A stretch of 64,000 bases of DNA, taken from contig CP136061.1 of NCBI GenBank assembly GCA_032622095.1, forward strand, positions 256,629,582-256,693,581, read 5' to 3'. Numbering within the stretch: the first letter of the stretch is position 1; every line of letters begins with the position of its first letter. Shown in pieces: positions 1 to 10,592 of the stretch. The notes beneath the pieces were generated by a model. The model saw nothing but the letters and a program-made list of their open reading frames with translations. It made no database searches and was not told the DNA's origin. Made by a program: the position numbers and the translations under genes. This DNA is from Siphonodentalium dalli. Taxonomy: Eukaryota; Mollusca; Scaphopoda; Gadilida; Siphonodentaliidae.

Positions 1-319
1 GCCCAGACGAGATCTCGGAAACGGGTGGAGCTATCGACTTGAAATTTGCTATGTGAATGTATCTTGCCCCGGATACGAATTTTATCGGATCGCCGAGCCC
101 GTGCGACACCAGCTTCGCACATGCGCAGACGAGATCTCGGAAACGGGTGGAGCTATCGACTTGAAATTTGCTATGTGAATGTATCTTGCCCCGGATACGA
201 ATTTTATCGGATCGCCGAGCCCGTGTGACGCCAGCTTCGCGCATGCGCAGACGAGATCTCGGAAACGGTGGAGCTATCGACTTGAAATTTGGTTTTTGAA
301 CGTCGGGCTCATCGGCTAG
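1..319 (+). mobile_element. Helitron-like unit H1, 3' part
   Basis: This is about 2.5 copies of a ~120-bp tandem unit (gatctcggaaacgg ... catgcgcagacga) followed by a GC-rich hairpin remnant (cgtcgggctc) and a terminal CTAG at 316-319. Helitrons are known to end in a short hairpin followed by CTRR. The 5' end is outside the window; its mirror copy (32008-32503) is complete and begins with TCTCC. No Rep/helicase coding is visible, so it would be non-autonomous. Confidence 0.6.
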
Positions 320-1064
320 TCTATTATATATATTGGAAGATATGTGTCTGTGAGTGTGTCTGTCTGTTCGCCACGGACTCGAAAACGACCGAACCGATTT
401 CGATGAAACTTGGTATGTGAGGGTACTTTCGGCCGTGGAATGGCATGGGCCTGTTAATTTGCCCGTGCGACGTGACCTTGAAATCGGGTCATTTCAAGGT
501 CAAACGCCCGAATATCACGGGATTTCGATTAAACTTGATATGTGGGGGTACTTTCGGCCGGGGAGTGGTATAGGCAAATTAATTTACCCGTGCGACGTGA
601 CCTTGACCTTGAAATCGGGTCATTCAAGGTCAACCGCCCGAACATCACGGGATTTCGATGAAAATTAGTGTCTAGGGATACTTTCGTATGGGGAGTCTCA
701 TAAGCCTATTCATTTGCCCGTGCGGCGTGACCTTGAAATCGGATCAATTCAAGGTCAAATCGCGAATTTTTATGGGATTTCGACGAAATTTTATACGTAG
801 GGTTACTTTTGTCCACTGGATGTTTTGGACGGGTCGAGTCGTGACCCCGACCTGACCTTACCTTCAAAATGCTCAATTCAAGGTCAAATCAGGTAAAACA
901 GGATGGATTTCGACGGGTACTTTTGTCCGGGCAGTGTTTTGGACGGGTCAAATCGTGACCCCACCTGACCTTGATCTTCAAAATGGACAATTCAAGGTCA
1001 AATCGCGCAATTCGCCGAAAAGCAGAGAGGAAACAGCCCGGACGAAGTCGGGTCCACCTACTAG
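320..1064 (+). mobile_element. Helitron-like unit H2
   Basis: The unit begins TCTATTATATATATTGG directly after the CTAG of the previous unit. It contains a ladder of ~100-bp sub-repeats built on a gaccttgaa..tcaaggtca core, and ends gcccggacgaagtcggg (imperfect hairpin) then tccaccta and CTAG. The mirror copy is 31268-32007. Short reading frames across the sub-repeats are not genes. The Helitron assignment rests on the TC start, 3' hairpin and CTAG end only. Confidence 0.6.
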
Positions 1065-2216
1065 TCTATACTATATATTTTGAGACTTCGTATATATGTG
1101 TGTATATGTGTGTGTGTGTACTTCATAGAATCCAAAACGCGTGTAAAGATTGAGCTCAAACTTCCTATGTAAGTGTCAAATCCCACCGACACGACCGTGG
1201 TCGCGGTTTAGAAAAGCTCAGAGCACCCGTTCTCCACTCCCATTCATCAAAATCAGCCCAAACGGCACGGCCGGGGTTAATAACGTCATTATATATATAT
1301 ATGAAGTCAGAGTCTCCAGAGTTATACTGGAACAAACACGTGTTTACGTCGTCTTGGGGGTCCACGATGGGAGTCTGACTTCAATGCAATGTTATCGCTC
1401 GAAACACGTGTTTACTTCGTGTTGAGGTTCACGATGGGAGTCTGACAATTGTTATCGCTCGAAATAGTACAACGGCTGGACAGATTGAGCTCAAACTTCC
1501 CATCTAGAGGTAAAATCACACGTACGATGTCGTCCACGCGTTTTCCAGAAGCTCCGAGCACCCGTACTCCACTCCCAGTCATTAAAATCAGCTCAAACGG
1601 TACGGCCGGGGTTAATAATGTCATTATATATATATATGAAGTCAGAGTCTCCAGAGTTATACGGGAACAAACACGTGTTTACGTCGTCTTGGGGGTCCAC
1701 GATGGGAGTCTGACTTCAATGCAATGTTATCGCTCGAAACACGTGTTTACTTCGTGTTGAGGTTCACGATGGGAGTCTGACAATTGTTATCGCTCGAAAT
1801 AGTACATTAGGACGGGTACGAAATGCATTTATCTCGATTAAAAAGGCAGATCTCGGAAACGGGTGGAGCTATCGACTTGAAAATTGCAATGTGAATGTAT
1901 CTTGCGCCGGGTACAAATTTTATCGGGTCGCCGAGCCCATGCGACGCCCGTGCAGCGCATGCGCAGACGAGATATCGGAAACGGGTGGAGCTATCGACTT
2001 GAAATTTGCTATGTGAATGTATCTTGGGCCGTGTACAAATTTGATCGGGTCGCCGAGCCCGTGCGAAGCCAGCTTCGCGCATGCGCAGACCAGATCTCGG
2101 AAACGGGTGGAGCTACCGGGTACAATTTTTTCTTATTGAAACGCGTGGAGCTAAAAATTATAAAAAAATATAAACAATGTTTCGGACAAGCCGCCGGTGG
2201 CGGGCTACCCTGCTAG
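1065..2216 (+). mobile_element. Helitron-like unit H3, present in left arm only
   Basis: Starts TCTATACTATATATTTTG and ends with hairpin gccgccggtggcgggc, then taccctg and CTAG at 2213-2216. In the right arm the mirror of 1064 is joined directly to the mirror of 2217 (at 31267/31268), giving an empty site. Inside are a direct repeat of about 230 bp (roughly 1240-1480 and 1575-1806, offset ~335) and two more copies of the ~120-bp unit seen in H1 (about 1850-2110). It has no credible gene. Confidence 0.65.
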
Positions 2217-2973
2217 TCTATTATATATTTTGGGAAATCTGTGTGTGTGTGTCTGTCTGTTCGCGATGGACTCGAGAACGAACGGCCGAACCGATTACGA
2301 TGAAACTTGGTATGTGGGGTACTTTCAGCCGGGGAGTGGCAAGGGCCTATTAATTTGCCCGTACGACTTGACCTTGAAATCGGGTCATTTCAAGGTCAAA
2401 CGCCCGAGTATCACGGGATTTCGATGAAAATTAGTGTTTAGGGATACTTTCGTATGGGGAGTGTCGTAAGCCTATTCGTTTGCCCATGCGACATGACCTT
2501 GACCTTCAAATCGGGTCATTCCAAGGTCAAATGCCCGGCTATCACGGGATTTCGATGAAAATTAGTGTCTAGGGATACTTTCGTATGGAGAGTGTCGCAA
2601 GCCTATTAATTTGCCAGTGCGACGTGACCTTGACCTTGAAATCGGGTCAATTGTAGGTCAAATCGCGAATTTTGATGGGATTTCCACGAAATTTGATACA
2701 TAGGGTTACTTTTGTCCACTGATTCATTTGGACGGGTCAAATCGTGACCCCGACCTGACCTTGACCTTCAAAATGATCAATTCAAGGTCAAATCGGGTAA
2801 AACCGGATGGATTTCGACGGGTACTTTTGTCGGGTAATTTTGTCCAGGCAGTATTTTGGACGGGTCAAATCGTGACCCCACCTGACCTTGAACTTCAAAA
2901 TGGAAAATTCAAGGTCCAATCGCGCAATTCGCAGGGGGGAAACAGCCCGGACGAAGTCGGGTCCACCAGCTAG
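2217..2973 (+). mobile_element. Helitron-like unit H4
   Basis: Starts TCTATTATATATTTTGGG after CTAG and ends cccggacgaagtcggg, tccaccag, CTAG. Internally it has the same gaccttgaa/tcaaggtca sub-repeat ladder as H2. Mirror copies are at 29426-30177 and, through a right-arm tandem duplication, at 30516-31267. Confidence 0.6.
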
Positions 2974-3290
2974 TATATATATATATATATTCTGGGACTT
3001 CTGTTTGTTTGTCTGTTAGCTATGGCCGGGAAAACTGCCGGACGAATTTCGACGAAATTTGATACCTATGGATATTTTGTCCGGGGAGTGTTTTGGACGG
3101 GTCAAATCGTGACCCTGACCTTCAAAGTGGTCAATTCAAGGTCAAATCGGGTAAAACTGACGGATTTCGCTAGGTGTACGTTTGTCCGGGGAGTGTTTTG
3201 GACGGGTCAAATCGTGATTCCGACATGACCTTGACCTTCCAAATGGTCAATTCAAGGTCAAAGCACGGACGAAGTCGGGTCACCTGCTAG
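2974..3290 (+). mobile_element. Helitron-like unit H5, short
   Basis: A 317-bp unit that follows the CTAG at 2970-2973, opens with a TA repeat, and ends gcacggacgaagtcggg, tcacctg, CTAG (3287-3290). The mirror copy is 29113-29425. It carries two of the ladder sub-repeats. It marks the inner edge of the Helitron row. Confidence 0.55.
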
Positions 3291-4045
3291 TATATATATA
3301 CATGGTATATACGTTTAATTGAGTTAGATAATATCGCACATGCTTGTACTATTTGTTCGTCCTTTCTATTCAAATGTTAATTATAACAAAGCACTGGAGC
3401 TGCTGTGGGCCCGATACCCATTCCATTACATGCTGCAAAGTGTACAAGATAACGCGTAGTCGGCAGTGAACAGCAAAAATAATAAAATGAAATATGCAAT
3501 CAAATACGATTAGTGTAATTGATAACATTGACTACGAATGTCAGGATCAACTATCAATTATTATAACTTTGTTCAAATAATTTCATCAAAAGGTCGCCAT
3601 TTTTTTTTAGCAGAGCCTTTGTTTGTTTTGTCAGCATTGGTGATGCAGTAACTATTATAACTCTTATTGATTTGCTCATGTTACTGTTCTGCAGGATGCA
3701 TCATTCGGTATAGTCCAGGTTTCCATGGCCGAATTTTTTTTTTTTCGCTTTCACCACCCGGACCCTTTAGTTTCTTGTTATTGATCAGGACAAATCAGGA
3801 CGCTGGACCAAAATTTGACCCTGCGACGGTGTTTAAATTGGCTGAAATCCAAGATGGCTGCTAATCATATGACCAATTATCATAATCAGATAAGACATAC
3901 TTAAATAAAACAAATGGGACGTGAACTAACACCGGCAAACTAATATAGGACATGCCATGACGTTTCAGGTAACTATGCATTGCTTGCCCGCGTAAAGAAA
4001 TAGTCCCGGATAAATAGAATCCTTTACATATTTAATGGAGTACAT
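3291..4045. other. Non-coding arm sequence, no gene seen
   Basis: AT-rich sequence with no supported gene. It is mirrored at about 27796-29112. The junction near 3370-3371 (cctttctattc / aaatgttaat) is where the right arm carries an extra 565-bp BEL gag fragment. Confidence 0.7.
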
Positions 4046-4049
4046 TTAA

Positions 4050-4556
4050 ATATGGATTATCGCTTTAATTAACATATTTTCATCTGTAAATAATACGTAT
4101 GAATTGGACATCCCTGTCTGGAAACGATTCTATCTATGAATATTGATTTTATTTCGATATTATTGTATGTAATTAATGGGACACTTCTTTGTTCTATATA
4201 TAGAACTGTCAGATAGAGACGCCCACTGTGGCGCTCCGAACTAAAGGGAGCCGCAAGATGCCTCCGATTGATTGTAACTATTGTAATAGTAAGTGCGAAT
4301 CAAGTAGATAAGACCTAGATTGTATCATATGCATATTTTCAATGATTATTATTATTGAAAATACCAAAAAATCTCAGATGAAAAAGGCGGTCGTGAATAT
4401 CAGGGACCATTATTGAACATATTTTATAGAAAACAAATTCCAAATAAAATCAATATTAATTGATAGACGCGTTTCCGGACATGGGTGTTCGATTCATATG
4501 TATTATTTCATACACAGAAACTATATAGCTCATGTTGCAGAAGAGATAATCCACCT
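4050..4556. mobile_element. TTAA-flanked MITE (507 bp)
   Basis: Both ends read TTAA plus a long inverted repeat: atatggattatcgc... on the left and ...agataatccacct on the right. Similar ~120-130-bp terminal inverted repeats occur at 5837-6356 and 60278-60747, with a truncated copy at 46927. The mirror copy is 27285-27791, so this insertion predates the inverted duplication. TTAA flanks point to a piggyBac-like target choice, although the terminus does not begin CCC. Confidence 0.75.
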
Positions 4557-4665
4557 TTAATAAATAATATAGAAAAATGAGAAATTACACTTAGGTCATT
4601 TCATACAGATTCTTGTCAAATTGGTCGAGTCTAGCAGCCATACATTTTGAATAATGCCATCTATA

Positions 4666-4850
4666 CCCAACATAGCCCATATAAATAATTACGTGAAGTC
4701 ATCTCTACACAACGTAGCCCATGTAAATAATTACGTGAAGCCATCTCTGCACAACATAGCCCATGTAAATAATTACGTGAAGCCATCTCTAGACAACATA
4801 GCCCATGTAAATAATTACGTGAAGCAGTTTTACAAGCAGAACTTCAAGCC
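4666..4850. repeat. 51-bp tandem repeat, about 4 copies
   Basis: The unit carries catagcccatgtaaataatt followed by acgtgaagccatctc, repeated about every 51 bp. The resulting periodic open frame (17-residue period) is a by-product of a unit length divisible by three. Mirror at about 27000-27180. A 3-copy degenerate repeat with aggtaattaacatgtgt follows at about 4880-4975. Confidence 0.8.
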
Positions 4851-4975
4851 ACGTCATTCATATTATAGAAAACTAGCAGTGTGAGGTAATTAGCAGTGTG
4901 AGGTAATTAACATGTGTGTCTACAGTGTGAGATAATTAACATGTGTATGTCTGCATTGTGAGGTAATTAACATGT

Positions 4976-5500
4976 CTCTTATGCCTGCCTTGTTTTTGTT
5001 ATGTTTTGATAAGTGTGGACGATTTGCCATGGCGCTTCAAACGAGATACGGCATATCTAAAAATAAAAATCATCTTATATTCCATCCACTCAATTTATCA
5101 AGATCATGGTACTCTTGAGTGCCTAATAAACATACATGTACGATTATTAAAATCGAGGTAAAATTCCCACCTGTATGATCGTTATTTGGCCCTGTACGTT
5201 TATTAAATTAACCAAAAGAAATAATTCACCAATCTTAAAGTGTGTTATTCATAAAGAAATGAACTCTGATTGTTGAAACAGTTATCAGCAGATTCACAGT
5301 CCTGGCTATCCATGGAAACTATTTCTGTCACTTATGGCATCAGTAAACCAGTCAGATGGTGCGTTTTGTGGGGATGAATGGTACTAATATTTCAGTCTGT
5401 ACGTTTATTCCGCCCTGTATTATTATTCAGTTACGCGACATTTTCCAACCTGTACTATTATTCCACCCTGTACTTTTATTAGGCACTCAAAAGTATGTTT
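4976..5500. other. Non-coding arm sequence, no gene seen
   Basis: No coding region, RNA gene or recognisable transposon end was found. It is mirrored in the right arm at about 26770-26890 and neighbouring sequence, with differences. Confidence 0.5.
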
Positions 5501-5735
5501 GTGTATACACATGGTGCATTATGTACACGTCAGTGTCTCATAAGATAATGGTATGTTTGTGTATACATATGATGCCTTATGTACACGTCAGTGTCTCACA
5601 AGATCGTGGTATGTTTGTGTATACATATGATGCCTTATGTACACGTCAGTGTCTCACAAGATCGTGGTAGGTTTGTGTATACACATGATGCCTTATGTAC
5701 ACGCCAGTGTCTCACATGGTGATGCATGTGGTGTT
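5500..5735. repeat. 58-bp tandem repeat with the Helitron empty site
   Basis: About four copies of a 58-bp unit built on tatgtttgtgtatacatatg and acacgtcagtgtctca. The mirror array is 22985-23180 plus 26721-26770. The 3.5-kb right-arm Helitron (23181-26720) lies exactly inside the last unit there, whereas here the unit is uninterrupted. Confidence 0.85.
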
Positions 5736-5836
5736 CTCTACTCAAATATTGGCGTATCATACTCAGAAATGATGCAACAGATAAGCACAGTACACAACTA
5801 AGAGATATACTTTCTATATCACTTTCAACATTTTAA

Positions 5837-6356
5837 AGATGGATTATCTCTTTAAATAACAAATTTTAAATAGTTGCGTGGGTATAAAATAATAGATATG
5901 AACTGAAGTCCTATGTCCGGAAAAGCTTCTATCAATTAGTATTGATTTTATTTCGAATATTAAATCGGGCCCATTTATGTTACTATTTTTAGAACCGACC
6001 ATTCGGATGAGACCGGATTGCGATATAGAGCACTGGGCTGTTCCTACGGCTACGCAACGAATGTCAAATGTCACATATTGGTTGTTTGTACTGTTTTGTT
6101 CCACAGATATAAGCGATAATGAGTATAATTAATGTTTATTTGTGACAAAATTGCACAATATAATTTCTGGTCTCTGTTACCAGTAACCAATATTGTTCGT
6201 TAGCTGAACAAACACACCTTTTTAGACCAGAAAATATTCGAAATAAAATTAATATTAATCGATAGAAGCATTTCCGGACAGGAGTCTTCGATTCAGATAT
6301 AATATTTTATACCCCGGTAACTATATAATACATGTTTACAAAGAGATAATCCACCT
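5837..6356. mobile_element. TTAA-flanked MITE, left arm only (520 bp)
   Basis: The ends read TTAA-AGATGGATTATCTC and GATAATCCACCT-TTAA with ~130-bp inverted termini. The mirror position in the right arm (about 22865-22885) reads as a single uninterrupted TTAA between the same flanks. This gives direct evidence of insertion with TTAA duplication after the arms formed. The open frame across its left half is not a gene; a near-identical frame occurs in the copy at 60278-60747. Confidence 0.88.
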
Positions 6357-6695
6357 TTAATGTTTCCTAATTAAATTTCGATAAATATGTTGATTGGAAA
6401 AAACATTTTGAATCAAACCACCAACCCACCCCATCTCTGTAACTGATTTTTTGGTGAAGACTCCCCCTGGTAAGATCCTACTAATTTGCACACAAAATCC
6501 CTATATGAATCGTATATGAACCCTACAGGAATCCGATAGAAAACTATAGTAATCTTATAAGAAAATCTATAGGAATCCTACAGGAAATTCTAGGCATATT
6601 CATACAGGAACGTTTCGTGTGGGATTGTATAATGGTTATGGCCTTCAAATCGATTTGATACGGTAGGTTTCCAGTGTGAATCATTTGGCTCTTAA

Positions 6696-7108
6696 CCCTT
6701 TACCCAACAGAATGGCCCTGTGCCAATGCATTCTCTTATATATGCGAGTCGACCATAGGTCGCCTCGCATATATAAGAGAATGCATTGGCTTAACACATA
6801 TTAAAAATGATAAAATTGTCAAAGAATGTAGAAAAATATTATTAAAAATGTTAAAAAATGTAAGAAAAAATGGTCAAAAGTGTTTTTTAGGCCAATGCAT
6901 TCTCTTATATATGCGAGGCGACCTATGGTCGACTCGCATATATAAGAGAATGCATTGGCACAGGGAATAACTATAACCACCACAATGTGGTCAATGAACC
7001 TGTTCCAATGATATCCATATATGTATGGTGTTATTGAGACAGACCCAAGATATTTTAGGCTGTTGAAGCTTTATTTGGGCGTTTTTGGCCGGTTTGTTGG
7101 GTAAAGGG
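6696..7108. mobile_element. piggyBac-type MITE with two hairpins
   Basis: Terminal inverted repeats CCCTTTACCCAACA / TGTTGGGTAAAGGG are flanked by TTAA on both sides (6692-6695, 7109-7112). The CCCTTT start and TTAA target are typical of piggyBac. Two ~66-nt palindromes (6723-6789, 6892-6958) lie inside, each the inverse of the other. It interrupts a zinc finger of the ZnF tail; the right-arm mirror (about 22560-22570) has no element and reads TTACGTAA. A second copy in reverse orientation is at 60006-60872. Confidence 0.88.
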
Positions 7109-7112
7109 TTAA

Positions 7113-7988
7113 ATCGACCGACACAATGAAAGATTTTTCACAAATATCACATTCATACCGGCGATCACTAGAGTGAATTATCCTGTGTGAAGTCAAATGT
7201 CCTGACAAGGTGAATGAATTATCCTGTGTGAAGTCAAATGTCCTGACAAGGTGAATGATTTATCCTGTGTGAAGTCAAATGTCCTGACAAGGTGAATGAT
7301 TTATCCTGTGTGACGTCAAATGTCCTGACAAGGTGAATGATTTATCCTGTGTGAAGTCAAATGTCCTGACAAGGTGAATGATTTTTTCACATATATCACA
7401 TTTATACGGGCGATCATCGAAGTGAATTCTCTTGTGTTTCGTCAGATCGCTTGATTTAGTGAATGATTTGGTACATATAACGCACTGATGTGACCGACCT
7501 CCGGTGTGTGTCCTCTTGTGAGAAGTTAAACTTCCCGACTGTAGAAATGATTTCCCACAAATATTGCACTGATACGATCGACCATCAGTGTTAGTTCTCT
7601 CGTGTGCAGTCAAATTTCCCGACAGGGTGAATGATTTTGACAAATATCACATTAATACGGGCGATCACCAGAGTGGGTTATTTTATGTCTCGACAGGTCG
7701 CTTGATGTTGTGAATTATTTCTCGCATATATCGCACTGATACGTTCGATCTCCGGTGTGGATTCTTTTATGGCATGTCAGTGCCCATGATGTAGTGACTG
7801 TTTTCGTGCACATATCACACTGATAAGGTCGATTATCTGTGTGAATCCACTTGTGTGAAGTCAAATCTCCTGACAACGTGAATGATTTTTCACATATATC
7901 GCACCGATAAGGTCGGTTATCTTTGTGAATCCTCTTGTGTGAAGTCAAATCTCCTGACAAGGTGAATGATTTTTGACACATATCGCAT
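7113..7988 (-). pseudogene. Degenerate C2H2 zinc-finger tail (left arm)
   Basis: This continues the ZnF array beyond the 2-bp frameshift that ends the main frame at 7989. Open pieces at 7981-7715 and 7643-7275 contain two SGDL-type fingers, then divergent fingers with internal stops and changed frames. A 41-bp unit (ttatcctgtgtgaagtcaaa...) is repeated about five times at 7179-7385. As 41 is not a multiple of three, the block cannot be kept as coding. The outer end is cut by the piggyBac MITE at 7108. Confidence 0.8.
7179..7385. repeat. 41-bp tandem repeat, about 5 copies
   Basis: tcctgtgtgaagtc starts at 7181, 7222, 7263, 7304 and 7345, an exact 41-bp period. The unit is about half a zinc-finger module (84 bp) less one base. 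The right-arm counterpart near 22460-22500 has a single copy. Confidence 0.9.
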
Positions 7989-9596
7989 TTATAGGCGATT
8001 GTCGAAGTGGATTATCTTATGCGTCGCCATGTTGCTTGATTGAGTGAATGATTTCTCGCATATATCGCATTGATACGGTCGATCTCCAGTGTGAATCCTC
8101 TTGTGTGAAGTCAAATTTCCTGACTGGGTGAATGATTTATCACAAATATCACATTTATACGGTCGGTCGTCGAAGTGGATTGTTTTATGCTTCGTCATGC
8201 TGCTTGATGTAGTGAATGCTTTCTCGCATATATTGCACTGATACGGTCGATCGCCAGTGTGAATCCTTTTGTGTACATTCAAGTTTGTCGAGTGCAGAAA
8301 GGATTTGTCACAAACATCACATTTATACGGTCGATCACCAGTGTGAATGAACCTATGCGTCGCCAGGGCGCCTGCTGCAGTGAATGCTTTCGGGCATATA
8401 TCGCATTGATACGGTCGATCACCAGTGTGAATTCTCTTATGCCTCATTAGGGAGCGCGCCGTAGTGAATGTTTTCGGGCATATATCGCATTGATACGGTC
8501 GATCGCCAGTGTGAATCCTTTTGTGCGTAGTCAAGTTTGTCGATTGCAGAAAGGATTTGTCACAAACATCACATTTATACGGTCGATCACCAGTGTGAAT
8601 GAACCTATGCGTCGCCAGGGCGTCTGCTGCAGTGAATGCTTTCGGGCATATATCGCATTGATACGGACGATCACCAGTGTGAATTCTCTTATGCCTCATC
8701 AGGGAGCGCGCCGTAGTGAATGCTTTCGTGCATATATCGCATTGATACGGTCGATCGCCAGTGTGAATCCTTTTGTGTGCAGTCAAGTTTGTCGATTGCA
8801 GAAAGGATTTGTCACAAACATCACATTTATACGGTCGATCACCAGTGTGGATGATCTTATGTGTCGTCAGGGCGCCTGCTGCAGTGCATGCTTTCGGGCA
8901 TATATCACATTGATACGGACGATCACCACTGTGAATTCTCTTATGCCTCGTCAGGGCGCTCGCTGTTGTGAATGCTTTTTCGCATATATCACACTGATAC
9001 GGTCGATCTCCGGTGTGAATTCTCTTGTGTGTTGTCAGTGGTCCTAACAACTTGAATGATTTGTCACAAATATCACATTTATACGGTCGGTCGTCAAAGT
9101 GGATTGTTTTATGCTTCGTCAGATCGCTTGATTGAGTGAATGATTTCTCGCATATATCACACTGATACGGTCGACCGCCAGTGTGAATCCTCTTGAGTGC
9201 AGTTAAATTTCCTGACAGGGTGAATGATTTTCTACAAATATCACATTTATACGGGCGATTACCTGGGCGGATTCTCTTATGATTCGTCATGTCGCTTGAT
9301 TGACTAAAAGCCTCTTCGCATACATGTATATCGCACTGATACGGTAGGTCTCCAGAGTGAATCATTTGGTGCTTACTCAAATCGCCCGACACAGTGAATG
9401 TTTTATCAGTGTGAATTCTCTTGTGTGCAGTCAACTTTACTGAGGTGAATACTTTTTGACAAATATCACATTGACTCTGCTTCACAGGAAAGTATTTTAA
9501 AACTAAAAAAAATATTAGGTCACAGATAAGTGACCACAAAGAGTTCTGGTCTGCCCGATACGGGAATGTTATTGAACGTTTATCAACATCACACAT
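7989..9596 (-). CDS. Poly-C2H2 zinc-finger exon (left arm)
   Basis: A 535-codon frame with about 17-18 tandem C2H2 fingers of the form C-x2-C-x3-F-x5-L-x2-H-x3-H. Linkers are mostly HTGDRPY, with HFDDRPY in some. Such arrays normally bind DNA in the nucleus; the target is unknown. The first ~40 residues before the first finger are hydrophobic and lack a KRAB, BTB or SCAN domain. A pyrimidine-rich stretch and cag lie just before the first finger (about 9477), so this exon may start by splicing and the ATG at 9596 may be intronic. The frame ends after FDNRL at a 2-bp deletion that both arms share, so the lesion predates the inverted duplication. It is a possible truncated gene or a pseudogene. 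The long opposite-strand frames are shadows. Confidence 0.75.
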   Translation of the reverse strand: MCDVDKRSITFPYRADQNSLWSLICDLIFFLVLKYFPVKQSQCDICQKVFTSVKLTAHKRIHTDKTFTVSGDLSKHQMIHSGDLPYQCDIHVCEEAFSQSSDMTNHKRIRPGNRPYKCDICRKSFTLSGNLTALKRIHTGGRPYQCDICEKSFTQSSDLTKHKTIHFDDRPYKCDICDKSFKLLGPLTTHKRIHTGDRPYQCDICEKAFTTASALTRHKRIHSGDRPYQCDICPKACTAAGALTTHKIIHTGDRPYKCDVCDKSFLQSTNLTAHKRIHTGDRPYQCDICTKAFTTARSLMRHKRIHTGDRPYQCDICPKAFTAADALATHRFIHTGDRPYKCDVCDKSFLQSTNLTTHKRIHTGDRPYQCDICPKTFTTARSLMRHKRIHTGDRPYQCDICPKAFTAAGALATHRFIHTGDRPYKCDVCDKSFLHSTNLNVHKRIHTGDRPYQCNICEKAFTTSSSMTKHKTIHFDDRPYKCDICDKSFTQSGNLTSHKRIHTGDRPYQCDICEKSFTQSSNMATHKIIHFDNRL

Positions 9597-9599
9597 TCT

Positions 9600-10100
9600 A
9601 TGTATGGGTTACAGTGGCGTCCATAGATATTTTCTGTATACTTCAATGCTACGACTGTTGATGTGCACTAAAAGGGCGAATTGGAAATGCTCAAACTGCT
9701 TTAAGATTATATGAGCACAATATGGCAATATCCACGACACTTATTGTTGTAGTCTTAACCATAATATTAAATGAAATAAAATTAAAACACGCATTTTTGA
9801 CATAGGTTGTTCTTAATGTTATCAGAGGAATAATACTTCAGCCATACTCTGTACCTATGATAAAGTAATACTAAGCCCAGTCCATGGTAAACCGTCATGT
9901 GTGCAATAAGTTTGGATACACAATTCCGTTATTTCAAAATACCATTCTATTTCTCGTTGTCGTTTTATGACTTAAATTACAGCTATATATAGGGGCGGCA
10001 GGAAGACGGCCCATTTTGGCCATGCCGCTCCTGTACAATATACCTATGTTCACTTTTGTATATTGTATTGTTACAAATATCTATATATTGTACAAATAAA
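9600..10100. other. Upstream region of the ZnF exon, no gene seen
   Basis: AT-rich, mirrored at 19200-19680. It probably holds the intron or promoter of the ZnF locus, but no upstream exon can be defined. A GC-richer block (ggggcggcaggaagacggcc, about 9993) is conserved in both arms. Confidence 0.4.
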
Positions 10101-10101
10101 T

Positions 10102-10131
10102 ACTACTACTACTACTACTACTACTACTACC
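10102..10131. repeat. (CTA)n microsatellite
   Basis: About nine to ten CTA units. The mirror (TAG)n at 19150-19178 is one unit shorter. The serine run in the overlapping open frame comes from the microsatellite and is not a protein feature. Confidence 0.9.
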
Positions 10132-10590
10132 TTTGCGCGATATCCCAAAACTAATCATCGCCTTTCCGTTTTCTTTGTATGGAATCAAATACGATTGTCG
10201 TATTGGTAACATTGGCGCGATATTCCCCCCCAAAAAAATCATCACGTTTCCGTTGTCGATAAAGTCACGATCTATCCAGAATGTGAACATGACACTGATA
10301 GAATCTGCTGGTGTTTGTGTACAAAGTTCTAGAATCGGTTGTGTGTCTGGACTCAGTGTTGATGTTGAAATTTACAGTGCTATGACTATCAAAACACAGA
10401 TACATTTACTGACACAAGATGATACAGGTGTTGTATTTATGGGTTTTCATAGTTAGGCCAGGTAGAATAAAATTTGTACCAAATACGTATACGTCTCGGT
10501 CAACGGCTCCAACATAGCTTTATTATGTCAGCTCTTGCAATTAGCCAATCAGCGTCGATATATAGTGACGGTAGCCTATATGAACCCATA
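10132..10590. other. Non-coding arm sequence, no supported gene
   Basis: A 107-codon frame (10133-10456 +) is identical in the mirrored arm (18825-19148 -), but that follows from the duplication. No domain, homology or codon evidence supports it as a gene. Confidence 0.4.
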
Positions 10591-10592
10591 TT

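Noticed and set aside
354-2973. Many 60-110-codon frames across Helitron-like units
   Set aside because: They follow tandem ladder repeats, recur in all units in both arms and have no domain. They are repeat by-products.
4654-4884. Repetitive frame with a 17-residue period
   Set aside because: A 51-bp tandem repeat explains it, and the mirrored copy decays without frame constraint.
4666-5735. CRISPR-like look of regularly spaced repeats (51 and 58 bp)
   Set aside because: The units are contiguous tandem repeats without unique spacers, in eukaryotic DNA with no cas genes.
5844-6104. 86-codon frame conserved at 60480-60740
   Set aside because: Both lie inside copies of the same MITE, so conservation is due to transposition and not to coding.
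8490-9047. Long plus-strand frames (185 and 63 codons) over the left ZnF exon, and the 262-codon minus frame at 20325-21113
   Set aside because: They are the antisense of tandem finger modules; the 84-bp period keeps the opposite frame open. No independent domain.
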